DNA from: Sphaerolaimus hirsutus
Taxonomy: Eukaryota; Nematoda; Chromadorea; Monhysterida; Sphaerolaimidae
Direction of reading: 5' to 3'
DNA length: 64,000 nt
Assembly: GCA_964036195.1 (NCBI GenBank)
Contig: OZ038455.1
Coordinates: forward strand, 6,775,855 to 6,839,854
Part shown: piece after piece, positions 1 to 11,324 of the stretch
Numbering within the stretch: the first letter of the stretch is position 1
How the letters are laid out: each line of letters opens with the position of its first letter
Made by a program: the position numbers and the translations under genes
Notes under the pieces: generated by a model
Seen by the model: only the letters and a program-made list of their open reading frames with translations
Told to the model about the DNA's origin: nothing
The model's database searches: none

Positions 1-377
1 AATTCAATTTGATGCCGAATGTGAATGAAATGCGGTGAATTAATAGGAATTATTTGAGCACCTCATAGACTAGGATGCATTGCACTGGAATTTGTCTTTT
101 TGGCAGTCGATTTTTTGCGATGTCTGCAGAATGAAAGTGAATGAAATGTTCATTACGCAATTTTGAAAGGGTGATTAATGAAGCAAATGGTAATGAGTTA
201 ATTTTCTATTTATAAATGCCAGACTTTACTTGATGCACCGCGGTTAGCATCGCAAAATGGATGATTTTGATAAAATATAGGTAATCTCAAACAATGTATC
301 AAAAAGAAAACGAAATTAGATCTCACTGAAAAACGCAGTTAAATATAAAAAATATTTTTGATCCCATGAATAATATA

Positions 378-492
378 CTGTATTACCTCGAAATACCCCC
401 ATGGGGGTTTATTATTTCGCCAGCAAAATTTGAGGGGGGAGGTTAATTCGAGGGGAGGTTAATTCAAGGGGGGATAATTCGAGGTAATACGG
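378..492. mobile_element. TA-flanked CCGTATT palindromic MITE
   Basis: It begins CTGTATTACCTCGAA and ends with the inverse, TTCGAGGTAATACGG, between TA dinucleotides at 376-377 and 493-494. The interior is CCCCC/GGGGG-rich. The same insertion is in the right copy (23864-23982), so it predates the duplication or haplotype split. Confidence 0.8.
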
Positions 493-960
493 TATACTTG
501 ATCAAATTACTCTGAAAAACAGGAGAAAATATAGATAAATGCAACATTTTGACTCTTTCTGATATAAAAAAATATAAATCACCAAGGATTTTCCAATGCT
601 GATCGAGGTGAATTTTTGGACACGGAAAATCTTCCGTGAACCAAAATTTCTGTCTCAAAAATGCCAAATTACCACATTCGTAAACGCAATATCGCACTAA
701 TTTGAACTGAAATAATGATACATTCTCACATCGAAAGTAAACAGTCACCATTTCGAACGTTTATTTGACTGCGCGCGGAAAAGTCAAGTATGTGCAAAGT
801 TTAAGGAGCCCTGACATTTCCGATTTTTAGTGAGCTCCATTTCCACCTAACACAGTCCAACAAATTTACATGTAAAATAGTTCGGCTTGTCAGATAAATA
901 GGCGTTTGAAAAAATGGCGTAAAGCGCAAGCCAAAATATAAAAATTCTATCAAGAATATA

Positions 961-1413
961 CCATATTTCATCGAATTACCCCCAGGTGGTTTATTATTTC
1001 GCCGGAAATTTTTTGAGGGAGGTTAATTCAAGGGGGGTTATTATTTCACGTGAAATTTTACGAAGTTCCATTATTTTTGTAACATAGTCGGAACCAGAAA
1101 AATTCAACAATAACAGAGGTGTAATAGCGTCTATAGAATAGGGGGGGGGGATAATTCAAGGAGACCAGTGGCTAGGTCCGCAAACGAAGAAGTGAGAAGT
1201 GAAATGGCAAAGGCGAAGTAAAAGCGCAAAGGCGAAGTGAAACGGCAAGTGAAATGGCAAGTGAAATGGCGAAAGCGAAGAGAAATCACTTTTTATTTAT
1301 ATTTATTTTTACTTCGCTTTTGCCAATTCACATGCCGTTTCACTTGCGCTTTGTCTTTTACTTCGTCTTTGCCATTTCAGTTCTCACTTCTCATTTTCCG
1401 AACTGGCACCCGG
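961..1413. mobile_element. CCGTATT-family MITE, interrupted
   Basis: It starts CCATATTTCATCGAA and ends CCCGG next to TA at 1414-1415. The orthologous element at 25274-25491 is uninterrupted, whereas this copy has a foldback inserted at about 1167-1409. Confidence 0.65.
1167..1409. mobile_element. Foldback insertion made of GAAGTGAAATGGC units
   Basis: The left half repeats GAAGTGAAATGGCAAAGGC-like units and the right half holds their reverse complement (GCCATTTCAGTTCTCACTTC). The right copy lacks it (about 25480-25492), so it is a recent insertion. Ends are approximate. Confidence 0.65.
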
Positions 1414-1459
1414 TAAATCTCCCTATATTTTCAGAAGGCTGATGACAGGCGTTATCCTA

Positions 1460-1926
1460 CCGTATTACCTCTAATATAAGGTGTACCTTATATTGTTTTC
1501 GTCACATTTTTCGAGCCAAAACTTATGCCTTATATTAGAGGGTACCTTATATTAGAGGGTACCTTCAATTATTTTCACCAGATTTTAAAGAAATTTCAGT
1601 AACAGTGAACAACGATACAATTCATTTTTTTCAAATTGGAATGTACAAAATAGGTGGTACAGTATCACTACAAAATGGCAGAAGTCGACCAAGAGTTATC
1701 GCAGTGCCCTTCGGCACCATTTCCATCATTTTCCGCCATGTTTGGCGACCGTTTTTATGATTTTGCGCGTTTTGGCACGCAGCCAGCTGTGCCTAATATT
1801 AAAGGTTTGCCTTATATCAGAGGGTACCTTATATTTATTTCGTCGCCTTCAAAATAGCCAAAAGTTATACCTTATATTAGAGGGTACCTTATATTAGAGG
1901 TATGCCTTATATTGGAGGTAATACGG
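1460..1926. mobile_element. TA-flanked CCGTATTACCTC element with CCTTATATTAGAGGGTA repeats
   Basis: It runs CCGTATTACCTC...GAGGTAATACGG between TA at 1458-1459 and 1927-1928. The right copy has the empty site, a single TA at 25536-25537. Inside are repeated CCTTATATTAGAGGGTA motifs and some 240 bp of unique DNA (about 1560-1800). Confidence 0.85.
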
Positions 1927-2075
1927 TAAATCCAGTGTTCAAATCCACTCGCATTTCCTTGCCGAGCGCAATTTTAATAATTATATTGGCGCCACGCCAA
2001 AAAAGGCGCCAACGAAAAGTAAAATACCAATAAAAGGCACAAATACATCACTATCCAGTAAAATACAACAGTGTA

Positions 2076-2265
2076 TACTCGGCGGACACCACACTTAGTA
2101 TGAAAACCTACCATAACCCATCTGAATAATGAACCAAAAATTATACAATTTTTTATCATTATATTTCTTTTTTTACTACGAATTGATTAATTACGAAATT
2201 TATCTCAAAACTTTATTCATTAAATTATGGTAGGTTTTCATACTAGCTGTACTGTCCGCCGAGTA
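2076..2265. mobile_element. 190-bp TA-flanked MITE, TACTCGGCGGAC ends
   Basis: A near-complete palindrome with ends TACTCGGCGGAC/GTCCGCCGAGTA and inner arms containing TTTTCATACTAG/CTTAGTATGAAAA. The TA duplications are 2074-2075 and 2266-2267. The right copy has the unoccupied TA at 25682-25683. The TA target suggests mobilisation by a Tc1/mariner-type transposase. Confidence 0.88.
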
Positions 2266-2563
2266 TACCATTAAAGTGAATACTTTTTCCACTGGTCCGC
2301 GTAGAATACATTCATAGAGGAGTGAAATTGAATTTTTTGCTGTGCATTGCACACGACCGCAACGTAGCACTGCATACATGCACACTGGTTCAAAAATGCG
2401 ACATTATTGTGCGGGGGGAGGGGGGGGGGTAAATTGAAGGATTTATTCTTGAGTGGGGTTGGGACGATATAAATACTTTCCGATATTGATACTCGATTTT
2501 TTTTGAAATCTGTCGCCGGCGCTATTTTTTACACCAGGACACGTAAATACAACGACGCTTGTA

Positions 2564-3136
2564 CAGGGGTGGGCATTTTCAGTTACCGCTGGAAAAACGC
2601 GATAGCTTGAGCTATGGTTGAGCTATCACAGTGAAATTTTAACACAATCGAGTAGACTCCATAGGACACCTATTCTGAAGTTTGCAACCAAAACGGCCAC
2701 ATTTTGTGTGGGTTATGGAACACACAGTTTTTTTGTGTAATTTTGTGTCTTAACCCCCTTTATCTCGGGACTGGGGTACTGTTCGAGAAAAAAAAAGAAT
2801 TTGGTCGTAGCCCCGACCCCAAACCCCAACATATTTACTCAAAGGGCATCAAAATCGGCCAATGTACGACAGATTGGGACGACGCCAAAGCCAGTGACCC
2901 CCCCCCCCCCCCCTCAAATGCCACCCTTGATTTATCCTATCGTGACGCCGAGTCACAAAATTACACTAAAAACTGTGTGTTCCACAACTCACCCAAAATG
3001 TGCCCGTTTGGGTTGCAAACTTCAGAATAGGTGTCCTATGGAGTGTACTCTATTGTGTTAAAATTTCACTGTGATAGCTCAACCGTAGCTCAAGCTATCG
3101 CGTTTTTCCAGCGGTAACTGAAAATGCCCACCCCTG
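2564..3136. mobile_element. 573-bp foldback element, CAGGGGTGGGCATTTTC ends
   Basis: Long imperfect inverted arms cover most of the element, from CAGGGGTGGGC to GCCCACCCCTG, with a C14-class homopolymer near the middle (about 2890). It is flanked by TA at 2562-2563 and 3137-3138. The right copy has the empty site at 25976-25977. The terminal sequence resembles hAT ends, but the empty site supports only a 2-bp TA duplication. Confidence 0.85.
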
Positions 3137-4556
3137 TATTTACATACCTATTTATCAAGTATACACGTAGATTGACTGTTTTTCGCAAGGAATTTAATAG
3201 AAAGCACATATCACATATCTATTGTCACCAAAAACATTGAAAAGCCTTTGCAAAAAGTAGGATTCAAAAATATTAAACCTTTTGTCATCGATATTATTTT
3301 TTCAGCCACGAACGAGTGCAAAGCCCATGATTCAATCATCATTCTGTACTGTATTTTTACCTTTAAATGAATAAAGCTGTACCTGAATAAAGCTACCAAT
3401 ATTAAGACATTTGACTCTATAATAAATCGACATCAACCCACCACCCAATTATAAATACATTACATAATAACCCCCTCTCGAATAGCCCCCCCCCCCCTAA
3501 AAACCCCTTCATACTTAACAAAAACCAAGAGTCAACCCCCAATGACAAATGAGCATATATCATCTGGTCATAATAAGACTCACATGTAGCTAACACATGT
3601 AAGCTAACAAACTTGGCCTAGCATAAGCTACTGTTCTATTTATAGCATTCTTTACTACACATTCGTTTTGTCACTAATTAGTTATTTTACTAGGTCTACC
3701 TACTGATTCTACTTACTGAACGCTATATAAAGAATGTTACCGTATTTTTATGAATAGAGCACCGGGGGATATTGTGCGCCAAATTCTCCCATAGTGAGGA
3801 TAATGTAATCTGATGAAATCTTTTTCTCAAATTTTTGGATTTTATTCAGATGGAATATGGTAGATCGATGGACGTAACTCTAATAGCCACTCTATTAGAA
3901 GAATTATGGTATTTTTATATTTATTAGAGACAACAGGTAAATTACAAGTACACAGGTTATTTATTTTTCCAGTATAAATTACCCTTCTACATACTTTGAG
4001 CCCAATGAGTAATTTTTTTGAAATTATAGAAAAATGCAAATTCTCTATGAAACAAATGTCACGGAGGCAAAATTAGCTGGGGTTTTAAATCACCGTGGAA
4101 CAGTTATTTGAAAAAGAGAGTTATTTATGCGAGTTCTGACTTCTGATCTGGATGCTAATACGCGCTAAAAGTATAAAAAGCACATGTTTCTCATTAAAAA
4201 ATTTTGCTCTGAAAATTTCTGACGAAAATGGGCAGAAATACTGAAACGTATGAAAGCCATAAAATCTACGATCATTTGCAAAAAAAATACAAAAAGGAAA
4301 AATATATAGAAAAAGCCATCTCAAAAATATTTATCGAAAAACCGAGTCAAGTCAAGCCGAGTTAATCTGAAGAAAGCTCCACATGGACGCACGTTAGCAT
4401 TAGTGGTGTGAAAACGCCATTAACGCTTAACGCCATTTTGCCATTTCGCCACTTTGTTATTTTTAAGCGCTTAACGCCATTTTGAAGTGTCTTGTTTTAA
4501 AAATATCAAAAACTAGGAGTTAGGAACAATTTCGAGTATCGATAGCTTTTCATATT

Positions 4557-4745
4557 TATTGTTGCCGCACGCACTAATTTACTAGGTAACGTACATATAC
4601 GATTGGGTGCTCACAAATCAGCTTTGAATACACTTAACATACAGAAAGAGTTATTTTAAACCTCCGCCAACTGCAGTTGACAGACATCTCATTCCAGTCA
4701 ACTCAAATGCGATTTCTGACTTTTGTCAACTACAGTTGACGGGCG
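4557..4745. mobile_element. MITE of the GCTGCNCACACTA / CAACTGCAGTTGAC family
   Basis: It contains CAACTGCAGTTGACAGACA and the near inverse TCAACTACAGTTGACGGGCG, with the shared phrase ATCAGCTTTGAATAC. The same phrases occur at 27352-27520, 28754-28945, 44613-44828 and 52531-52763. This copy is degenerate. Confidence 0.5.
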
Positions 4746-5199
4746 TCTCATTTTGGCGCCTAGCGCCATTTATATTGGTGTAGGCGCCATTTACCAGCGC
4801 CTATTTTTCAACGTGTAAGCTCAAGCATGCTCGCAGGCTATATAATCAATTTGTAAATACAAGATGAGCGCAGCCCGGAAAGTTCACTTGTTCATTCTTG
4901 TACATTTTGTTGACTTACTTGATTCGTGTATTGGAAGGTGTGTTAGTTATGAGTGAAGATTGCACTAAAAATAAGTTGAAAGTATTGTGATCATTTTAAA
5001 AAAATCTGAAATTTGTTAAGGAATGCTCATCGCTTTTTTGATCCTGAATTGATGTGAAATTTACGTTTTTTCATGGACAATTTCTAAAGATTTCAAATTT
5101 ATTTTACCTACACAAGTAAGCTATTGCTTCCTACAATCAGTAAAATTTATAGGACAAGTGAAATCAAATGTGAAATCAAGTGAGTTATTGTTTGAGGGC

Positions 5200-5412
5200 A
5201 TTTTACATGACTTTCGACACTTTGCATGACATTTGACATTTTACATGACTTTTGACACTTTGCATGACATTTGACATTTTACATGACTTTTGACACTTTG
5301 CATGACATTTGACATTTTACATGACTTTTGACACTTTGCATGACATTTGATATTTTACATGACTTTTGACACTCGGCGGCATGCGTGACATGATATTTGA
5401 TATTTTACATGC
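5200..5412. repeat. Tandem repeat, 38-bp unit (GCATGACATTTGACATTTTA)
   Basis: About four to five head-to-tail 38-bp units, each holding TTTACATGACTTTTGACAC followed by TTTGCATGACATTTGACA. The orthologous site at about 27940-28165 uses a 54-bp unit instead. Related sequence recurs at 15425, 40570, 41170, 53110 and 63210. Confidence 0.8.
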
Positions 5413-7538
5413 CTGTGAATGGCACCAGATCGAATTTTGAAGACAAATGAACTTGAGTAACCCATCACATATCTTCGTGCAAAAACAGGGGTGCCTAGGG
5501 GCAACGAAAAGATACTTGAATTGGATTGGTGTCAATTTCCTATTGACTGACGGACCGTTTTTTCTCTATTTTTTGTCCGCTTTTTACTTTGATGGTTTTC
5601 ATCACATCTCAAAGTTAAGCAAAAGTTACGTAGATTTTTGCAATATTTATTGGATATCTATTATTCAGACATGACTTTTGATGCCGCAAATAAGTCAAAG
5701 ATGCCAAGAAGTTTCGGACGCAAAAAATGCCGTTTTCTTGGTGGACAGTTTTTCTAAACTAAAAATATCACAATATAAAAAATTGCCTGATTGATGCCGT
5801 TATAAAATGTCATCTTCAAAGCGATTTGTCCTCTTTCAGCAAGTAAATCCTAAGTTTGATTAATATTCATTTTTTGCTACATGTGAGGTCTGATTTTATG
5901 GATCCCCGAAAACTTTTCCGCTATACATTTCTGTATCCAAATGAAGAAAAACACATTTTTGATACGGAACTAGCTGTACTTCAAAAATGGAATTTCGAAT
6001 GGAAAAAAGTTTGGCCAAAAATTGACTGCATCAACTAAAAATGAGAAAATCGGGGTTTTCCAGTTGTCGTCGGGTATAACCTTAAGAATGGCACCAAATT
6101 GCATGTTATACGCTGGTGCCACAGAGCCACACCTCATTATAATGACCGGTGTTTCGCGAAAATGTGGTGCTTTTATTGGCATTATGCCAAGTCAATTCCG
6201 GGACAAGTGACGATAGAAGTGTGAAGAACAAGAAATGGCATGTTTCAAACAGTGAGAACGTGAAATTTCTGTTGGACCTGCACAAACATTATTACTTTTG
6301 TATTTTTGAAACTTATTGTAACTTCACCAGGGGAGGAAGTAATCAAAAAAGTTCGGTTTGAAATCTGCAACTTTCCCCGACCCTGATAGTTGACAAAGTG
6401 CTGGATTCACCCCGTGACAATGTGCTATAAATTCCGTAAGAAATATATATAGACACTCTAATATCCTAATAATAATGTTCAATCCAACCTCTACTGAAGC
6501 AACTTTAAAGTGCGCAGAAAGTATCCTACTTAATGATGGACTGAAATCAGGCCATCAAATTCCAAATGAAAACTGCTTCAACCTAATCATGATCAGTCAC
6601 GCAACACTCGCTCACTCCACTTACCATACCTATTTTACTTTTAAATTCTTAAATAAGCCCCCCCCTCCGAATAATCTGACATGCTTAAAAAAGTACACCG
6701 TGTTATAGATTGGATACAAAAAGACATTCAGCAACAAGAAGAAAGTAAAGTCTCGCTTGAATAAGTCCCCCGGCTGGAGTGAGCGTGGTAGGTAGTTAAA
6801 AGTCCGCCATGAAAATGCAACAAAAACATTCATTTCGACATACGAAAATGGCAATTTCTTGCTCAAAAATAAAGCGGAAATTTTGATTAAAATAACAAGT
6901 TTCGAATGAAATTCAAATCAAAATTGTCTAATTGAAAATTAACACCCCGGGGGCTATTCAAGGACGATTGGTAAATAAAATTAGCTTACGCAATACACAA
7001 AATACACATCGTTGCTAGGTGAGGAATAAGCCAAGTGAACGCAAGAACTCGATTAAAAAGCTAAAGTGTGAATCTGAAAAAATCTGACGTTCAGAGCTAA
7101 ATAAAAATTCGCGGCTGAAAAAATCTGCGCTGAATTTCACACGGTACCCGTAGAAAAAATTTATGCAACCACAAATTTCCCATCAAACCCCGAATTGTTC
7201 CATCCCAACTACACAGGAACCAAAAGGGCATAAAATTTTTTTATTACATTTTCCTATAGCTTGGAACATGGAGCTATTTATTTATTTATAGTTCACTGAC
7301 TGAACACTTTACGATAAAATCTACCATATCACATCTGAATAAAAGACCACTAATTATATCACATTGCTATCACTATGTGTGTGCACTTGCTGCGAAATTT
7401 ACAATTGATAATCACAATTTGACTATATTCATCAAAATATGATAACACATTCTGCAAAGCGTTCAGTTTGATCAGTGTAGAAAACACGGTTCAACTCCCA
7501 TCGAAATCCTACAATTTTACGACTTTTAAAAAGACCTG

Positions 7539-7689
7539 GCTCCAAATTCAATTTGAACGTAAGGTTGAAATAAGGCGCCCGGCACGCGAGTAAGTGCTGA
7601 AAATCTGCACAAGTTTATACTTTAATTTAGGTATCCAGCGCCTACTAGCGCCTTACAAGCACCCTACCTTCTAATTGGGTCTGGCCCCT
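7539..7689. mobile_element. MITE with AAGGCGCC arms
   Basis: An imperfect palindrome containing GAACGTAAGG...AAGGCGCC on the left and AGCGCCTTAC...CCTTCTAATTGGG on the right. Its ortholog is at about 31938-32093, and relatives are at 13941-14086 and 63110-63190. Confidence 0.5.
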
Positions 7690-8067
7690 GCATTTGGAAC
7701 ACGCGAAGTAACGGAAGTGCGGCAATTTTTCTTATTCCTTTGTGATGTTCAAAAATGCATGCAAAAATGGCCAATGTACTTGTCTAATGGGTTAGGAAAT
7801 GAGCCTTTCGAAAAGTCGGTCGGTATGGAGAAAAATTGAAAGTCAGTTGTGAATTAAGTGCGCTTTTTAAGTGCGACACTGTCTTCAAAATGTAATAAAG
7901 CAGTATTTTGGATTTACAAAGTGTAGGTGCAATAGTTGGCTTCTAATTGGACACTGACCAAATTGAAATTTTCTACAGCAGATGCGTGGCTCCCAAAAAA
8001 ACAATGTCGCTGTAGGGTCAGTGAAATGACACTACAAATAAAGTGATTTAAAAAAATACTACAAATA

Positions 8068-8436
8068 AACACCTTCCCGATCAAGTCCGGCCCCCCATTT
8101 TTTATTTTACTTCTGACGTCCTATCTCCAGTTCTATGACGCGCCAGAAGCTGAAACTTGGGATAGATATTGGCGCAACCCCCCTCTACTTCGCTTGAATT
8201 GGAGGGGTCGTGGCAATCCCCTACAGGGTGGGTCACCCTAAGTGCACAAAATTTTCGTGGCTTTTTTAGTGTACCACATAGACATAGGTCCGGCCACCAC
8301 TGATTTCTTGCACTGCGGGTGCTGTACCTCCAGCTGTGGGAGGGATATAAATCTAAAATTTTGGGGATGTGTCGCCAACACCCATCCCCTAATATACACT
8401 GGCCAGGCGGTTTTTGGCAACTCACCACAGTGTGGG
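8068..8436 (+). mobile_element. Left arm of the AACACCTTCCCG foldback, cut by the gap
   Basis: Collinear with the first 363 bp of the complete foldback at 32467-33933. It is lost at the assembly gap, consistent with collapse or failure at a long palindrome. An open frame in it is only an arm of the palindrome. Confidence 0.85.
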
Positions 8437-8636
8437 NNNNNNNNNNNNNNNNNNNNNNNNNNNNNNNNNNNNNNNNNNNNNNNNNNNNNNNNNNNNNNNN
8501 NNNNNNNNNNNNNNNNNNNNNNNNNNNNNNNNNNNNNNNNNNNNNNNNNNNNNNNNNNNNNNNNNNNNNNNNNNNNNNNNNNNNNNNNNNNNNNNNNNNN
8601 NNNNNNNNNNNNNNNNNNNNNNNNNNNNNNNNNNNN
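8437..8636. other. Assembly gap of exactly 200 N
   Basis: Exactly 200 ambiguous bases, the kind of fixed-size filler a scaffolder inserts rather than a measured gap. The left edge is inside a palindrome arm and the right edge is inside a hAT-like element. Confidence 0.98.
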
Positions 8637-8765
8637 ATTTCCATCAAAAATATCTTTTTTTATGTTGACTCGTGACATATATTGCCTTTTGTCGAACATT
8701 TGTAACTTCAAGTGAAGTTGGGCATGGAATAGTGCTTTAAAAAAGTTATAGGAGAAGGCTAAAAT
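8637..8765 (+). mobile_element. Fragment of the TAGGGTTGG hAT-like element
   Basis: Phrases such as TCGTGACATATATTGCC, GTCGAACATTTGTAACTTC and AAAAGTTATAGGAG align with 42650-42770 and 59855-59970, inside the two complete members of that family. This copy is more diverged. Its left part lies in the gap. Confidence 0.6.
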
Positions 8766-8821
8766 TAATGGCTGACATAAAATTACATCGTAAAATTTAT
8801 TACATCAAAATAGACAGAGGT

Positions 8822-8985
8822 TACAGAATTGAAGTTTCAGAATTAGAAAGTTCTAGTAATTGTGTGTTACGTCCCAAAAATTATGGGTGTTACGTAAAAT
8901 AAATAACTACTTAAATAATGATTATTTTAGATAAATTTTTTGAGACATAACTCACAATTACTAGAACTATCTAATTCTGAAATTT
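8822..8985. mobile_element. Palindromic MITE, TTCAGAATTAGA arms
   Basis: Arms of some 40 bp (CAGAATTAGAAAGTTCTAG and CTAGAACTATCTAATTCTG) flank an AT-rich core. No target duplication was defined. 8986-9360 has no gene. Confidence 0.55.
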
Positions 8986-9360
8986 GCTGCCAAATGCTGC
9001 CAGATGCTGTCAGCAGGCAAATTGAAAAAAGTATTTTTTCAAAACCTTATTTGTAAAAAAGTAAAAAAAATTGAACACTAATTCAGTAAACTAGTGTTCA
9101 AAATGACTACCCGGAATTATCAATGTTGATTCCGGGTCAAGTTCCAGGTAGTGTTCCAGCTCGAAAAAAGTTTCAAAAAATTTACACATTAAATCGCTTC
9201 AATCCCGTGCGCGCAGTGTGCGTTTGTACTTTGTGCAGCATCTGGGCACTTCAAATCCTTTGGGCAGCCTTTATGTTCCGCTCTAATTTGCTCTCTTACA
9301 AACAGGTGCAGGAAATTCAATAAGGTCTCAATATTGGAGTGCTCTCGAGTTACCCAATAC

Positions 9361-11216
9361 TAGGGTGTCAAAAAATTTTTTTTACGGAAAACGGAAAACG
9401 GAAAACGGAAAGGTAAAATTTTTTCACTTTACGGAAAACGGAAAACGGAAAGGTAAAAAAAAAATTTCTGCCGGAAAACAGAAAACGGAAAGGTAAAAAA
9501 ATTTCACTCAGCGGAAAACGGAAAACGGAAAGGTAAAAAAAAAATTTTTGGCCGGAAAACGGAAAACGGAAAAATGAAATGCCGGAAAACGGAAAACGGA
9601 AAGCCAAATTTTCACGGAAACGGAAAAAAATAAAGTGAAATTAGCACAGTAATGCTGCATGCAGGTTTGCCTGTTTGGCTTTGATTGTGGTAGCTGTACA
9701 TTCTGCAACTATGGATCATGCCTGTAACTTCACTTGTAGTTCAAGCTTAACTGAACCAACAAAAAATCATCAAAAAGTAGCCATAGTGGCCATAGGAAAG
9801 GAAACACTATGACAATTTCACAGCTTAGAAGCAGTGGGAAGCACTGATGACCCCTATGCAATTGATGACAACATTGCAGAGGAGATGATAATAAATAGCA
9901 TAAAATTCAATGACAACAACAAACAATACTATATTGACTGGCCGTATAAAGAGAGTATCAGTGACCTGCCCATGGGAAAAGCAGAAGCCTTGGTGTGGTT
10001 TAAATCACTGATAAGAAGATTCAACAAAGATCCAAACTTATTCAAACAATACCGGAAAGTTTTGGACGACCAACTAAAAAAGGGAATAATTGAGATCTGT
10101 GACAACAAAACAGACAACAAGGGGATTCATTACCTGCCACACCAGCCAGTAATCACGCCGGGCAAATCGACATCATGCATAATCGTGTACGATGGGTCGG
10201 CAGTTAAGCCCAGTTTCAACGAGTGCCTTTTTAGAGGACCAATTACAACACCATTAGCACTGGGCCTACTCCTGAGGTTCAGGGCAGGCAATTTAGCATT
10301 AATTGCCGATGTTGAAAAGGCATTTTTGCAAATAGGATTGCATGACCAAGCTAGAGACTACACAAAATTTTTCTGGCTGAAAGATGCCTCAAAACCAGTA
10401 ACTGAAAATAACTTAATAGTACTTTGTTTTAAACGCGTACTGTTTGGACTTGTCTGCAGCCCAGCAATTTTGGGAGCAGTCATAAAATACCATTTAAATG
10501 TGACAATAAACAACATGAATGAATATGACTAAAATGAAGGGGAACAAAACCAGTTGGCAATGATAATAAAAAACATTTATGGCTGTCAAACTCCAGATCC
10601 GTCATGAATGAAATAGCAGAAAACAACAGGAGTCCAAAGGTGAATAAAATTGTCGCAGTAATGGGCATGAAATAAAATCACCAAAGGGACATGCTGGCAA
10701 TATCAACACCAAAATTGCAAATTGACAGCATCACAACACCAACCAGACCAAACTTGAATAAATTATTGGTGTCAGCATATGACCCAATTGGGTTCACAGC
10801 ACCTGTTTCATTGACCCTGAAATCCCAGTTGTCAATGCTGCTCCAAGAGACAAAAACAACACAATGGGATGAGCCAATTGAAGATAAATACAGATTGGAA
10901 AAACAATGGGAAAATGCCAGAAAACTGAAAATCGAGCCAGAAAATGGAAAAATGGCCTGGTAAAACGGAAACGGAAAGGTAAAAATTTTTCAGCCGGAAA
11001 ACGGAAAAATGGGCCGGAAAAACGGAAACGGAAAGGTAAAAAATTTTCAGCTGCCGGAAAACGGAAAACGGAAAGGTAAAATTTTTTCGGCTGCCGGAAA
11101 ACGGAAAACGGAAAGGTAAAAATTTGTCGGCTGCCGGAAAACGGAAAACGGAAAGGTAAAAAATTTTCCTGCGGAAAGGCGGAAACGGAAAACGGAAACG
11201 GAAATTTGACACCCTA
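9361..11216 (+). mobile_element. hAT-like element with CGGAAAA minisatellite and captured BEL/Pao fragment
   Basis: Terminal repeats are TAGGGTGTCAAA at the left and TTTGACACCCTA at the right, starting YARNG as in hAT transposons. Next to each end are arrays of CGGAAAACGGAAAACGGAAAGG; near 11050-11160 these form 40-bp higher-order units. The centre holds a decayed retrotransposon pol fragment. The left flank (cccaatac) does not match the right flank (cttgggac), so either recombination has occurred or the boundaries are not from a single event. A relative at 24182-24746 shares the sub-terminal phrase around GCATGCAGGTTTGCC but lacks pol. Confidence 0.75.
9825..10963 (+). pseudogene. Degenerate BEL/Pao-type retrotransposon pol (RT and following region)
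   Basis: The first open stretch (to 10532) has the order typical of BEL/Pao reverse transcriptase: a KKGIIE segment, YLPHQPVITP, a VYDGSA box, LFRGP, then ADVEKAFLQIGL containing the first catalytic Asp and a LFGLVCSP box. The reading is broken where the catalytic Y-x-D-D region should follow: after KNIY the frame runs into stops near 10605 and 10674. Homology resumes from about 10690 with SAYDPIGFTAPVSL and a following WDEPI box, as in the region C-terminal to RT. No LTRs, gag, protease or integrase are visible. It cannot encode an active polymerase. Both sides are flanked by CGGAAAA arrays. Confidence 0.88.
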
Positions 11217-11224
11217 CTTGGGAC

Positions 11225-11324
11225 TAGGGTGTCAAAAAAATTTTCTTTACGGAAAACCAAAAGGTAAAAAATTTACCTGCGGAAAGGCGGAAACGGAAAA
11301 CGGAAACGGAAATTTGGCACCCTA
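11225..11324 (+). mobile_element. 100-bp TAGGGTGTCAAA mini-element with perfect 8-bp TSD
   Basis: TAGGGTGTCAAA to TTTGGCACCCTA, with CTTGGGAC on both sides (11217-11224 and 11325-11332). The TSD fits the hAT pattern nTnnnnAn. It consists almost only of termini plus a few CGGAAA units. Confidence 0.85.

Larger units (their letters stand above)
1..8436. repeat. Left copy of a large duplication (matches 23486-32829, same orientation)
   Basis: The first base of the window corresponds to about 23486, and the two stretches then run collinearly to 8436/32829 with only scattered substitutions by eye. Differences are mostly whole insertions: the left copy alone carries elements at about 1167-1409, 1460-1926, 2076-2265 and 2564-3136; the right copy alone carries 24163-24983 and about 28731-30396. 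In the right copy this segment begins 53 bp upstream of the ATG of the Ig-domain gene, so it is that gene's 5' flank. I see no protein-coding gene in it. The stretch 3137-8067 holds MITE remnants and unique AT-rich DNA. It could be a true tandem duplication or the other haplotype. Confidence 0.93.

Noticed and set aside
1929-1990. GTTCAAATCC resembling a tRNA B box
   Set aside because: No A box at the right distance and no cloverleaf; the right copy has lost the match.
5200-5412. Regularly spaced repeats that could be mistaken for a CRISPR array
   Set aside because: Units are directly tandem with no unique spacers, in an arthropod-like nuclear context.
9368-9708. Phe/Pro/Ser-rich open frames on the minus strand
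   Set aside because: Pure translation of the CGGAAAA minisatellite; the same applies to 10832-11260 and 24181-24742.
9834-10532. The RT frame as a possible domesticated gene
   Set aside because: The catalytic Y-x-D-D segment is lost, stops follow, and it sits inside a transposon; no sign of a preserved host reading frame.
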